A stretch of DNA of 64,000 bases from the NCBI GenBank assembly GCA_030062745.1, contig CP099848.1, forward strand, positions 19,145,081 to 19,209,080, given 5' to 3'. The notes under the pieces are model-generated. The model had not been told where the DNA came from and searched no databases. It saw only the letters and a program-made list of their open reading frames with translations. The DNA comes from Capitulum mitella (taxonomy: Eukaryota > Arthropoda > Thecostraca > Pollicipedomorpha > Pollicipedidae). Shown here in pieces: positions 1 to 12,640 of the stretch (its first letter is position 1; each line of letters begins with the position of its first letter). The position numbers and the translations under genes are program-made.

Positions 1-212
1 AGTGAGAACACCGAGTAGGGCGACACCAGCAGGTTCTGGTCCCGGTCGTTGGTGACGTTCACCAGCGTCGTGTACATGCCGAGCGTGAAGTCGAAGTGCG
101 CGCGCGAGAGCCGCTGCAGCAGCTCCGAGCAGGCGGCCAGGCTGCAGACGGCTGCGCAGCTGGCCAGCAGCAGGGCGGCGCCCCGGCGGTCCGTACCGAG
201 CCTGGCTCTCAT
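1..212 (-). CDS. Serpin (serine protease inhibitor), N-terminal part, runs off the window
   Basis: Reading the minus strand from the ATG at 212-210 gives 70 codons open to the window edge, with two bases left over. The first ~28 residues form a signal peptide: a basic start (MRARLGTDRRG), then a hydrophobic ALLLASCAAVCSLAAC core. The mature start contains FDFTLGMYTTLV, matching serpin helix A, and then NLLVSPYSVFS, the conserved N..xSPxS(V/I) segment leading into helix B. Serpins are usually 370-420 residues, so the shutter, breach and reactive-centre loop lie outside the window and inhibitory activity cannot be judged. An in-frame stop at 251-249 and no other upstream ATG support this start. 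Secretion predicts an extracellular protease-regulating role (clotting, melanisation or digestion in arthropods); which one is unknown. A weak TATA-like GCATAAGATC lies near 281-290. Seen: frame and motifs. Inferred: family. Confidence 0.8.
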   Translation of the reverse strand, partial: MRARLGTDRRGAALLLASCAAVCSLAACSELLQRLSRAHFDFTLGMYTTLVNVTNDRDQNLLVSPYSVFS

Positions 213-251
213 CGCTAGCCTGCAGCGTCGACACGGCAGGGGGCAGCGTTA

Positions 252-2367
252 GACGACGCCGCTCTCCAGGAAACGCAGGTGATCTTATGCAAGGCTACGT
301 TCATCGCAAGCCTGGCAGCGGCGCTGGCGGATGCAACGTTAAAAAACGTGGCTTTCTTCACTTAAGTCACGCAAGTAGACACAACGTGACGCGTCACGGT
401 CCCTATCACTAGACTGCCAAAGGTAACGTTACACAATACGTCTCATGCCACGAGAATCTCAGACGTCACACATCTCGGCCCCGGATCACCACATTCCCAC
501 GGTCAGACAAAACGGTACACAGCACGGCCGACAACGATAGATTTCCGCTGCCGGACACAATGTTACACAGTACAGGTGTAATTCTCGTACGGGAATGTAT
601 AATGTTAGACATCTCGTATCTCATTACCAGCCAGTCAGGAACAGAGGTAACGCTATCCACTGTGACTTTCACGACTGACCTAGCAGCGAAAGGTGCTAAA
701 CAATATGGCTCTTGCTCTCAGAATGTCCCTGGCAAAGCAATATTAAACAGCAACGCGGCTCAATCGGTTGGCTTTTTCGGCCTACTAGCCTGCTAGCCTG
801 CATCTGAAAAGAGCGGTGTAGGGTACGGTGGTAACGCCGTCCGTAACCTGTCCAGCGAAGGAAATGTTCCATTTCGGTCTATTTTTCAAACGAAGACTCT
901 GTAAGTCTGAAAATATCGATGACAATGTCTCAGTTTCTCAATCGCATTAAAGTGTCGAGTATTAGAAAATGCAGTCAATTAGAATTTCTAGTCCGTAGTC
1001 ATCCGTCGATATCACAAAATACAGAACGTCTCCGGCCAATGAACACAATCGTTCGTTGGCCTGCGCCAGCTTGTGACGTCGCACAACATCCGTAAATAGG
1101 ACACGGCGGAATAGGGCAGACCGGAAAACCGTCGGAATTCGCTTTGAGCCCCCGTAAGTGTAGAGTTTTGACGCATTATGTATTCATATATTTCAGATTG
1201 GCTTCCGAGACTGCAGGCTATCTCAGTTCAAAATAGCTATTTAGATGGAACATTCCCTTTAATGACGCACAACGTAACGTTAACACAGTGGCAGCTCTCA
1301 CCGCTCCCCTCAAACACTAAATACGACTGTGGTTTCTTGAAATGGCTCAGAACTGTGTCCCAGCGGGTTCTTGGCTCAACGAAATGGTGTACAGCTGCTC
1401 GGTGCTATGAGTTCGGCGTCACATACCACAAGGTTATAACCCGAGGCTGATGGAAGACACGCCTTCACTTCGCTGCCTGGTTGCAGACTCTGCACTTCGC
1501 AAGCTCTGCGTTTAATGTTCAGTGAAGGCGCCTATATTAGTGCCTGTATCTTGTGTCGCACGGTTTTGATTCGACCTTACATGGGACACGACTTGCGATT
1601 GTAGAGGGACGCACTGTGCAGGTGTAGGTTGGCTGGTAGCATGGTTCTCAGTGCCCTCAAGCATGGTGCGGTGAGATGGCGTCACAGGATCGGCTTGTCT
1701 TCGCCATGAGCTTGGAAGGATGTTACACTGGGACAGCCAGGCACCGACTTGATCATCTTAAGATCTATGCACTTGGCCACCCAAGTGTTTGTAGGCGGCG
1801 TATTATGGCTTAAATCCGCATGAATGAATGCCGAAGGGGTGTCGTTTGGACTTGCATGAATGGCGATTTTCCAGACATGGAACTGCGAAGATCAAACAGC
1901 TTGAAATTCAAATAGAGTTCGCCCTCGAGACGGTGGTCCACCCCTGATAAGATGGTAATGCACCGGCCATCGATAGAGCACTAGCCATGGGTCATTCATT
2001 CAATTCATTCTGGATATGGCCCCTTGCAGAGACTCAGGAAAACCCGTTATGAGATAACTCGCAGTAGCGCGAGGGCAGCGCTATCAGCTAGCTCAAGTGT
2101 CGCAAACATTGTCAAAGCTTTGGAGATTGTCTCCAGAGCTTACCTCAGATTATCTTGCATGCAAGTGTTAAGCATAATTTCTTCCCCACAAAGTTTCACG
2201 CATATTTCAAAAATAAAATGTAACGAAGTCGTGCTCCCTAGCGAACACTAATACGCCATTTTTTCTAGCCTCGTGTTTGCCGCCTACTCTCAAGTTTTTC
2301 TTTTGCAAGAGCTTGCACTTTTAATAATGCTGCAATAAAAAGACGTACGTTTGGTCTCAAAAAGTAA
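252..2367. other. 5' flank of the serpin gene; no further feature seen
   Basis: AT-leaning sequence containing short open frames of under 95 codons with no family resemblance. If the serpin promoter is nearby it should lie in the first few hundred bases here. I see no repeat unit shared with the rest of the window. Confidence 0.4.
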
Positions 2368-3902
2368 TTAAACTTCGCCGGGCCGGTCTCCGGATCCATC
2401 TTTGCCGGGCCGAGGAGACTTCATGACAGTTCAAGATCTCGAGTACAATAAGTCCCAAATAAAATAATGAGAACACAGCTGGAAAGCATTTGGTGAAACT
2501 AGAAGAAAGCGACAAGATTTTTCCCATAAGGCCAATATTGACGTTGCCAGAGATCACACTGGGTCAAATTGCCCTGTTCACATTTTTCACAGAAAATATT
2601 GATATCCAAGGCTTTTATATACCTCAGAAGGGGTGTGGCAATAAAAAGAAAGCCTGGTTTACCTATATGGCCGGACAAAAAGCACCTGAGACCGAATTTA
2701 CCTTTTCAAGGAAAGCGGTAAATTAAAGGGAAAAACTGTCTTTTTGTAAGGGCAGAAATCTTCTTATTCGGGATGTTTAAACATGTGTTTTGGCTGGAAT
2801 ACGCTGTTAGTGTGTCTGGCATACATATGAAGTCTGCAGCTGTCATATTAAAGTCAAACAAGGTCAAGCTAGGTCAAGGTGTTGAAGCTTGTGCACCGAG
2901 AATTCCTTGTATGTGTCATATCATTTGCCACTTTGTCAATGATCAGGCTCGATACAGATACAGACTATAACATCAGTCGATATCACATCTCTTTTACATT
3001 ATGAAACCCGTGCTCCAAAGCGTTTTTTTTTTGCAGCTGACTCATATACCGGGTGGTGGGAATAGCCGCAATGCAAAAGCCCGATATTTAGCGACAAGTT
3101 ATATTCGGGATGTCAAGTGTTTCGATTTTATCGGCCAAAAATAAGAGGTTTGCTGCTGTACAGACTATATGGAAGAAAGGCAGGGGTATAGTTTTTATCA
3201 TATAAAGCCATAGAAATGTGTTCGCATTGAAAACAGGCATAATATTTTAAAAGTCAAATCAGTTCAGCCTGGGTCAATGGGATTAGGTCATCCCTGGCAA
3301 AAAAATACTAACTGTATATCATTGCTCCACAAGCACATAATAAATATTCCAGGACTGTAAACCAAAGAACTGCATTCATTCGCGGGTCTGAAAATTTGGC
3401 ATGAAATGTAACCTGACCCCAGATCAAGGGTCAAAGGGTACAGTTACGAGTGCAGGTGACATGAGAAGCACCAGGAGGGTGTACATTTAAGCCTCAAAAC
3501 TGTCGAACCAATCCCACAATCCCAACAGATGACGTACAGATGCCGAAAATTTAGCTGACCTAAAGTCACTGAACTAAAATTTCCGGAAAATTCGAGATAA
3601 CAGAGTTGTTCCATTTGCCACGTTCAATCACTTTGTGAAGTTTCATGTCAGTCGACGCATTCCATAAAACATTATTTCAGTTTCATTTTTGCAACATAAT
3701 ACTACGTGACCTCTCCAGGGTAAATGACCTCAGGTGACACCGAGTTTAAAAACTGACACAAGATGCAAAAATGATGTATGAAAAGGCATCCCCAGTTCCG
3801 TACATTTGCACCTTTTTTGGCTAGCCTAAAAGAAGAACGGAGGCGGACACATGCAAATGAGGAGGCGCACATGAACCCCTGCCCCTTCCAGGCGAAGGAT
3901 AA
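2368..3902 (+). mobile_element. Divergent TTAA-type non-autonomous DNA transposon
   Basis: The left end reads TTAAACTTCGCCGGG and the reverse complement of the right end reads TTATCCTTCGCCTGG, 12 of 15 positions alike, with TTAA at the left and a decayed ATAA at the right. No transposase frame is present. The interior carries several nuclear-receptor-like half-sites (GGTCAAGCTAGGTCAAGG near 2870; GGGTCAAAGGGT near 3428; TGACCTCAGGTGA near 3725). A stretch near 3735-3790 aligns by eye with the subterminal region of the main TTAA family (the TGACACAAGATG..AAAATGAT region), so it is probably a distant relative. Boundaries are inferred from the inverted repeat only. Confidence 0.5.
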
Positions 3903-4679
3903 AGACATATTTTAATCTTTTCTTGGGGACTTCTGTCTCACGAGACGATGTGTCATCCGTAAAAAAATCCTGATCAAGTTCCTGTGCCAGATACGTGGTT
4001 ACTTCGTTTAGACAGTCCTGTTACGGATAGGAGGCTAAGAAACTTTCACGTTCGAGTCTTTGACGAAAAAAACGCAATGCATGCCCCGAATAGAACGTTT
4101 TCCGGGAAAATGACCGAGTTATGGTGATCTTAGACGATAAGTAAATGTAATGCGTTACATAAACGTTTTCCCCTCTTCCCGACAAACACGATCGGCTTAA
4201 AGTCTTTCTGAGCCAAGTTAAGTAGTATTTCAGGTAAATCTTTAGATTTGCTTGCCTGACTACCACGCAGACGGGAAATGAGCTCAGACAGCACGTGTGA
4301 GATCAGGTCCAAAAATTGCTTCTGTCTAGAGCCATGCGCAGTTAAACTGAGGTTCAGCCCGTTCACGGTTTCCGGTTATTTCTAAACTCCGTGACTGATG
4401 CTGGAAATCGCAGATAACACCCGAGATGAAAACAGAAGGGCGAGAGAAATGCTACGAATAAAACGCCATACCCGTATGCAATTTTGCTTGGAAGTAAGTT
4501 GCAGCACAGCAAAATTTGGATAGATGATGCCATTAGCAAATGTCCAGAACGCTAGAATGCGTAGTATACCCCAAAAACGTCAAAATTCCTATTCGATAGA
4601 CAACGTTACAGAAAAAGACCATCGATTTATCCGCAAAAAGCGGCACCAGTGGTGTCTGTCTCGGCCGGGCGACAGTTGG
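3903..4679. other. Unassigned intergenic sequence
   Basis: No repeat, motif or credible coding frame recognised; short overlapping minus-strand frames of about 80 codons look like chance. Confidence 0.35.
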
Positions 4680-5170
4680 ACGAATGGTGCTGGACGAGTG
4701 GCGCCGTTTCATGAGCCGCCGCACCGGTAAACCGAAGAGGCCGCGCAGGCGTCGGCGCGCTGCAGACGGGGGGCCCGCCGTCACTGCTGGCCGGCTAATC
4801 AGCGGCCGAGAGCGGGGGTCGCTGTCGGTCCGGCGACCCGGCAGACAGTTGGCGCGCCGCCAGACAGCGGACATCTGGGCCGGCAGATCGGTCACACACC
4901 CAGCGCCGCCGCGGCGGCCTCGGCCGGCCTTTGTCAACCGGGCCGCGCCCGTGACGTCAGCCGTGACGTCAGAGGCGCGCTCCACCCGCGCGGCGGCGCG
5001 GCCTTCCGCGCCGAGACGGCGTCCGGCCGCCCTGACCGCGGGTTTAAGGGCGTGTCACGCGGAAGGCTTATCTCCTGCAAGAGCGAACACCGGGAGAAGC
5101 CGTAGCAAAACAAGGAGACGCCAAAGCCGGAGATATAATGGACCCTTGCGGAGCGCGCGAGTCAGCGGGG
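4680..5170. promoter_or_regulatory. CpG-rich island 1
   Basis: Abrupt rise in G+C and CpG against an AT-leaning background. It contains GGCCGG-type words, TCTGGGCCGGCAGAT and CTAATCAGCGGCC, which recur in related form in the islands near 19.3 and 31.4 kb. Open frames of 150 and 249 codons cross it, but their composition (Arg/Pro/Ala-rich, all frames open) is what stop-poor GC sequence gives. Likely a promoter- or enhancer-like open-chromatin element; function is inferred. Confidence 0.5.
4952..4971. promoter_or_regulatory. Pair of perfect CRE palindromes (TGACGTCA)
   Basis: TGACGTCA occurs at 4952-4959 and again at 4964-4971, 12 bases start to start, inside the CpG island. This is the consensus of CREB/ATF bZIP factors. 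The match and spacing are seen; binding is inference. Confidence 0.4.
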
Positions 5171-8100
5171 TTTCTCGAGGAAACGCCGAGGTTTTAACAT
5201 GGCTCAGAAAAAGAGGCATGCAACTTCAAGATTATTGCCCGCCATTACCGTTCCCTCTCCCCCACCCCATCCCACCCACTCAGCAAATCAACGTCATATC
5301 ATTCCAAAGCACAGTACACAAAACATGTGCCAAGTCATTTCTCGAAATGACGAATGGCCCAACCCGAAGTCACGTAACACCTGAACCTAAATGTTTTTTT
5401 CATAAGATAAACAGCCATATCATCAAAAAGTAATGCAGTAATGGGCATAGTGTCAAAAGCTCGATAAGGTTTGGAATGACTGTTGTTAACAAGGACCTTT
5501 GCGTCATTTTCGCTAGGTTTCGTCGGCTTTTTATGACATGAGGAACTGTTGGTCTTTTGAGAAACGTTATCAAATAGCAAAGTATTTTTACCGTCTTAAA
5601 CCCTTTTATCATTAGGGGTTTTGCTTCAGATCCAGACAGTGAGGTCGACGCGGCCCCTCTTTGGTCTGCCAAACTAATAATAAACCAGGACTCAAACGAA
5701 TGCTGACATTTCACCACGACAAAGTGCCACAAGATCTGCGGCGCACCCAGAAAAATAAAAGGAAAAATAATTAATACTACATTCTTTTCTTGTCGTGTAC
5801 AATGCAACAATGTGCCAACTTTTGGCTGATATTCACGCTTTAGCCTGTAGATAGCCTAAGCGTCTACTTAAAAAAAAAAACTTGTGGAACAGCGTATTCC
5901 AGGGTCTCAGTCATTGCAACGCAGTAATATGCAAACTTTCGTTTCTTTTACTAGCTTCTGTCTGATTTACTGGGCCCCTTTAGACAGCGTTGTGTGGCAA
6001 TGGTAGTTATAATCAATTCTTGACACCAATAATGGGTCAAGAAACAAACAGGGCAATTACAGTAAATTGAAAAGGCTCATTTTGTATTCAGGAAACCAAA
6101 CTGCACTTTTATTTTTTTGCCCGTCCTATTTCATCTTTCCGGGCCCACCCCGCCAATATATATATTCATTTGTATTTTCCGTATATTTGTATTTGACTCC
6201 TGTCGTTATTGGTTAAAATTGATGATATAAGCGATGGCTGTAAGAATAAACTTTTGTTCAGTGGTTCTCGAACCATTTGTGCACAGTGCTCCTGATATTG
6301 TCTCTATTAATCATACAGGAACGTGTGAAAACGAACAAAGAAGTTTGTTGTTGTGATGTAAACCATGATAGGTGTAGAAAAGTGCCAAGGACTCTAAATT
6401 CCTTCATATAATTATGCCCATGAACCTTAGTTATGTTTTCTTTGCATGCAACATCTCTTTTATCCAGATCGCGGTAAACCCGAAAACATTGAGCCAAGTG
6501 TGTTGTATCAGCACTCTAGATTCTTTATGTATGGGGCTGCATATCCCCGCTTTGAAGGTTACCAATGACGAATGCAGGGGACATCTGATAGACTACGAGT
6601 ACATTGATGACCACCTATCTTAAACGTCATGCGTTAAAATCATGGTAGTGCCAAATACTGCTCTAATCACCAATAACTAAGCAAGCAAATTTCGTATTCG
6701 TCTGAAACGAATACGAAACTGCCTGACATACCTTGAAGAAATGTTTCTGGAGACCGCTCCTTGCCCATGCAGGGAATTGAAATTTTTGTCTAGTGAAAAG
6801 GATTCCTCGAAAAAACCCAAATTTTCGACGTGAGAGCAAAGCAGTTTGGCTTTGTCATCGAAAGCAAATCCGAATCGAATTGGTTTTACTTGTTTTTCTT
6901 ATCATCACCAGTTCAGTCCATTCCATAATTGCCATAAATTAAAGGCTCCTCAAAAATTGCCAACTACGAATGCTTGTCAGCATATATTGTTGAAGTCAGG
7001 TGTAGGAACGTCGTGCTTCGTGTCTTTCCCATATTGCAAAGTCTTTAGCTACCGCCGAAATTCTACACTCAAACACGTTTTGCAATGTTTGCAACGATTT
7101 GAAAATAATTGGCACAAGGCTAAGTTTTACTTCCTAATGCTCCTGGTTGCATTTAATGTCATCCGAGAAAGCGGATGCTGACATCACTGGCGGTGATGTA
7201 AGACATCCCTTACACTGGCATTCCACGCGGATTCGACTCGACAAAATACAGTTTCTTTTGTGGTGACATGTTTTTAGGCATCCCGGACTCAATTAGCCCG
7301 ACAGGCTACTGGGAAGGGTATTCCGGCAACGCAGTTATTGGAAATCAACATGAATAGTGCAACCGAGGCTCAGGTACCCGTGGGAAAGCTTTTGTGTGAT
7401 GGACAGACAACACTGGGTTGGGAATGCGTGAGATATTTGCAACAGAAAACGTTCGATAACGGGTTTGGTAATGAATGATAAAGCCTATGCAAAACAATCT
7501 ATGCAAAAAGTTCTTAAATATAGCTGTACGTTTTAAAAATTAAAAGTATTTATGTTATGAAAATTCAGATATTTTAAGCGTAAGCAAAGGAACGGAACAT
7601 GGCGAGGAAAAATTGTTTTAGTCTCTGTTCGTAGCAAATTTGTTCATTGACTTCGACCCCGTTTCCCCATCCCTCATCTTGATAAATGAATTCACCGTTA
7701 AGCGGGTGTTTCTACATTTGCGGGTTTTTAGAGGCATTTCTGGCACAGCCACATTTAGAAGCATTGGAGCGAGTATAGTCATTAGAACGGTACCTCTGTG
7801 GGCATCTTGCATTCCACGGCCAGAAGAGTGGCCCCTTTAATGTTCTAAATGTCAGTGGCGAGTTACGTGCCAAATCATAGCAAAAAAATGACGGACACTT
7901 ATGTGCTGGGATGAAGAGATGCATCTGTCTATGAGCTACGTTACCATATTAAAAAACGCATTTTGAGTGGAAACATGAGATGTCAAATATGGAACGCAAC
8001 ATAGGAACGCAACATTGCAAAAGTGACCAAAAGCAATTCACATCGTTAAGTTACATTGGACCGCGAAACCTGCCTTTGGACGTTCTGCTTGCCACTGGCG

Positions 8101-8593
8101 TGGATTTTCAGAAGCTAAAAATGTTCCTTGTTCCGCTAAATCCCTAACCGTACGTCAAAAAGATTACTGTTTCCGATCTTTACGCGACGCAGTTTCATTT
8201 CTACATATATGGATTCTGATTAAATTTTCCGGACATACAATTTCACTGCAGCTCAGCGCGCTGAGACTAACAGAAGCTAAGATGTTGGGAGTCTCTGTCA
8301 GTCTTAACATCTTCCTACTCGTATATACGCCACCGTAAAAAGGGTCTCTCAGTCCAAAACAAGCATGCCTGGTATTCAGCACCAAAGTTGCCTTCAGGTT
8401 GGGTTTCACACATAATAGGTCATGTTGATCTCCATACTGCACATTACGAGCTTTTGAAAAGTTTTTCTTTTCTAAAGCAGACGAAACCAAAATGATGTTA
8501 AACCACATGATAACAAATATGCCTATTTCGTAGGGTGCTCACAATGTGGATACTTATATGTAAACCCAAACACCATAGTCAGGCGGGGGTTAA
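5171..8593. other. Unassigned intergenic sequence
   Basis: AT-leaning sequence with scattered short frames. Apart from a small hairpin at 6690-6718, I recognise no gene or repeat family. Confidence 0.35.
6690..6718. repeat. Perfect short hairpin
   Basis: TTTCGTATTCGT at 6690-6701 pairs perfectly with ACGAATACGAAA at 6707-6718 around a 5-base loop. Too short for a known RNA class. Confidence 0.6.
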
Positions 8594-9797
8594 TTAACGT
8601 GCCCACGACTGCGGGGACGACTGACCGCCCCCTGATGTTTTCCGAGATTAGAAAGAAGGAACAAACGCAGCGCGACGAAACTTTGTGCATCTTTCGCTTG
8701 ACCATTTTTACACCTTGTGACAAATTTTTGACCCCAGGCCAAGTCAGTTGGCTGACCTAGGCCAGGCCAAGTGACCAAAAACGTTTATTGCCCTGTAACT
8801 TTTTTTGCAAAACACGATGTCCCACTAAAACTTTCAAAATTGAGAGATTTTGATAAATACAACAAATCTGCTATCTCGGATTTTTCGGAAATGTCCGGAT
8901 CAATGACCTAAGGTCAAGCTCATTTTCAACTTATTTTGTCGTTTTATGGAAAATTGACTTGCTTTTTAAAGCAAATTGAGTGCCGGGAGATCCAGACATC
9001 CTTATACTGCCAATGGACAAAGTTTCAATGGCCTCCGACCACTGACCTGAGGTTAGGTCAAGAACAACTGTTATGAGTCAAAATGCACTGCCATAAAAAT
9101 CCGTGATGAGTGACTCAAATAGGGTAGAAAATGACAGAACTGGATCGCACAGTTACGAATAATACCACGAAGTTCAAAAAGGCTGAAAAATTGCAAAATT
9201 TCGGAAATAAACAGGTTTTTGCGAATAAAGCCCCACTAATTACGTAGATTGAAAACTACTGAATTTTTCCAGCAGTTAAGCAAGAGAAACACCACAGGAA
9301 TCACTAGGATGACGAAACAACACTTGGAAAGGCATATTTTGCGAAAATAAAACAACACTAAAATTAGTCCCCTTTTATTTCATACCGCGTTTGTCTACGG
9401 CGCCCGCCGTGAAGCATTGCGAAAATCGTTGTGTCTTTAACTCAACGTTTCGACGTATATATTAAACAAATCAGTGAAATCAGGCGTGCATCGGCATCTC
9501 CGGACTTTTACCTGTCTGCTGGTACCTTTATCTAGACTTTATTAGTCATAGCCCTTGTGATCCAGGCTGTTTGTCGGTTTCATGCAGGCGGCTATGAGAA
9601 AATATATATAGGGATTTAATGGTTTACATATTATTCAAAACTAAAAACGTCGCCAGTTTCGAGCTCTACTCGTCACGAGCTTTCCGACGGTGTGCTTATT
9701 TTTATCGTGTCACCTACCGTTCGTGAGTTAGAGGGGGGCGACCAAACCCCCCCAGTCGGGCGTGCATGACGCCGATCCACAGTCGGACGCGGGTCAA
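8594..9797 (+). mobile_element. TTAA element, main family, older subfamily (copy E)
   Basis: It starts TTAACGTGCCCACGACTG and ends GTCGGACGCGGGTCAA; the ends are inverted repeats at 12 of 18 positions. It is collinear over about 1.2 kb with the copies at 27.0, 37.1 and 53.7 kb: G-rich subterminal hairpin, the GGTTTTTC-type box, a run of TGACC/GGTCA half-sites (TGACCTAGGCCA at 8753-8764), and the TTTAACTCAACGTTTCG block near 9435. The right end differs from the young copies and matches the split copy at 52694-55174, so two subfamilies exist. No transposase frame, so it must be mobilised in trans if at all. Confidence 0.75.
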
Positions 9798-11342
9798 AAA
9801 AGAAAAACTGCGACGACGAGACCAGAAGCCTTTGTAACAGCCCTTTTCGGTGATTGCTCGAAATCGAAGAGACAAATATTTTCAAAATTTTGCACACTCG
9901 TATTGTAAAGACCTACTGACCTACTAATCTATGCTAGTACTAATCAAATTTTAACCAAAATTAAAAGGAGCGCTTCGTGTTGGCCGAATTTCCGATAGTA
10001 GATTTTGATGGCATGAAAATATGCCGATGATTACATTCTATTCATGCTTATGCCTGACCATTGTCTAAAAGCCTAAAAATGCAATGAACTGAAACACATA
10101 TTCTGTAGTCATCCGCCAATATGACGAAATATAGGTCAATGAACGTGCGCCTTCCGCAAACGTACATCATCCTGCGCTCACTCATGGCGTCATGCAGCAG
10201 CTGCAGACGCAACGCGGATGAACGAGGACAGCCATGAGAAATCACTGTGAACCTCTGTAAGTGTGGACGTTTGGTGCAAAAAATATATTACAAATTAGCT
10301 TATAAGGCAATAACAGGCTATCTTCGCTAAGAATACGTCTTGAAAGTAGAGGATTGTCTTTGCATACAACAAGTTATGACACGCAAGGTAACATGTCTTG
10401 GTATCAAGTGGTTTTATGCAGACACGCTTCTTAAAATGACGAAAAACCGTGACAAACCTCACGACTTTCTAATCATGTCCTAAAATAACAGTGACAGTCA
10501 AAGATAAACCCTAGCCTCTCAACGACTGTATGGGAAATATGGTTATTTATTCCGGTAGTAAGATCATTTAGTTGTACACTTACCCCAAGTTTAACCAGGC
10601 ATTGACAATGTCAAGGAATTAAATGTATACTGGCGAAAATGCCACATCAGCTGGCCCCATAGCCCTTCTTTTGAAATAAATGAAATACATAAGTCAAATT
10701 TTATATAGCACTAAGATTAAAACGAAAAAACAGAACGAAAACATAAAAAAATAAACATTCAAATAGATATCTATTTGAGAAGGTCGCTGTGACAACGGCT
10801 TCTGGTCAGGTCGAAGTAGATAATCTTTTTGTTGAGTGAAAAAGTAAATTTCGCATAACAAACGTATTCAAAAGTAAATATTTCTGGGAGCTTTTGGACA
10901 TCTGATTTCATGTTTATCAAGATATATCTCTTAAAAAATTTTCGATGGTTTTATTTTAGAATCAAATGAAGACGTTAAAATCAAACGTAAAGCAATGTAA
11001 AAAGCAATTTCCGTGTCACAAAAGCACGTACATCATAGTGCGGTACGGAATCCTTCATGCATGCGCGACTGAACTGACCCATGAATATTCTCCCCATAAT
11101 GAACAATTTTTTCAAGTTAAGGTCAAGTACGCATCCACAAAAAGCAAGGAAGAGAGAGGGTACGCATAACGACTACAGTTTTTGAGTCGTTTGAGCATTA
11201 TTTACATTATCCTCACCTATCATTAGCTCAATCTCAATCCATTATTTAAGGTTCTTAACCCCCCAATTGCTAGGGAGTTACACTCGTCGATTTTTTTGGG
11301 TCCGTGGAAACCAAACCTGAATGGTCTAAATAGGGCTTCAGG

Positions 11343-11345
<3 letters not shown>
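9798..11345. other. Unassigned intergenic sequence
   Basis: AT-leaning; no credible frame, repeat family or motif cluster seen. Confidence 0.35.
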
Positions 11346-11393
<48 letters not shown>

Positions 11394-11400
11394 ATATATA
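11346..11400. repeat. (TA)n-(TG)n compound microsatellite
   Basis: About 38 bases of TA followed by TG and a further TA stretch. Confidence 0.9.
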
Positions 11401-11859
11401 GTCATAGGCCTAACGACAAAATATGTGAAAAATTGGTGGTCTAGACCCTCTCATTGCTCAGAATCTCCATTTACGATTATTTATAACATGAACTGGAAAC
11501 CACGCTCACGTTAAAAACCCCAATTGACGAGATAATCGTGAACTTCTCTGCCCTAAGCTTGGATAACACAGTCTTCCCGACGCATGTTCATGGAAGCTAC
11601 TTAACATTTCAATTTTACATTATCTGCACCATTATAATCGGATACAGCAGATTCCAGTCTGTCAAAAATAAGAAAAGAACGCAAAACGTGATGCATTTTT
11701 TCGGTTGGTTGATACCAGTCAGGTATAATCGCAACATATGGGTGAGCAGCATGAATCCGGATAAAAAAAAACATCGATAGATTGGGTACCTTTTGCCTCC
11801 AACAGACGAGTAAAACTACATACTGAAACTCAGACAGCGCATTTTTCTGTGTACCCAGT

Positions 11860-12640
11860 GCACAGCAGCTCGAGGCCCATGTTCTGCTGTCATACGCACG
11901 CGTCTAGGGAGCCCCGTCATCATCTTCGGCCGCACCTCCTGCGTGATGTTTGTGACCACCCTCCGAATTCTGGTGATCATCGCTTGGTCATTGGTGGTGG
12001 TCCAGTCTCCAATGTAGACCTGCTATTTGACAAAACCCCGTAAGTCCTGTATTGGTCGGATTCGCGGGCAGTTCGGAAGGTCTTTATCATGTGGCCATTG
12101 CATGGTGCGGTGCCGTCAGGTCAGGTCAGAAGACAAAACCCCTGCTAGGGTGTTTCTCATCAATAAAGGACACCAGAGCCCCTTGATGCACTTCTGCCGG
12201 TAGGTTTCGCTGATGATGGTAGCCGAACTCTTCTTAGACAGGCCCAGAAACAGCTCCCGGTGAGAGCTCAAGCCATACGAAAGCCTTCCCCAGGAACATC
12301 GTTTCCGCCCGGAAACGGAACGATGTGTAGCCACTCGACCATGATATTCATGTCCGAGCACCCTTAGGTAAAATACACCTCGTCGTCCATGATGGTATCG
12401 ACGGCCGCAATAGTGTTAAAGAGATTTCTGGGGAGGAAGCATATCCCGGATGTTTGTCTTTTGCGGCTTTTGTCTTTGCCTTTGTCTTGTCTTTTGCATG
12501 AGGCGCTTTCTGGCGTGGAGGATGTGGCGTACGTTTCCAGGTGGAGACGCCCACTTTGCCTTTGGCAGTGCGACATAGGCAGGCTCTCTTTCAGTCAGGC
12601 ATCTTGGTGGCTTTGCGGCCCTTCCTGGCATGTTTCAGAT
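11860..12640 (-). pseudogene. Decayed Tc1/mariner-type transposase
   Basis: The minus strand, read across several frames, gives the ordered landmarks of a DD-D type transposase. First is MDDEVYFT around 12385-12365, the family's first catalytic-aspartate region (usually MDDESYFT). Next come a GKAFVWLELSP..GVS-like segment near 12280, a CIKG.LVPFI-like segment near 12170, and F(W)PDLT near 12120 (second aspartate). Last is a C-terminal VY..DW....QAMITRIRRVVTNI....M..LPRRV stretch near 12000-11900. Stops and frameshifts separate these blocks, so no product is made. A similar remnant lies at 38880-39640 on the other strand. Terminal repeats were not located. Confidence 0.7.

Noticed and set aside
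4533..5433. Long open frames (150 and 249 codons) across CpG island 1
   Set aside because: Several frames are open on both strands at once, the translation is Arg/Pro/Ala-rich low complexity, and no domain is visible. Stop-poor GC sequence explains them.
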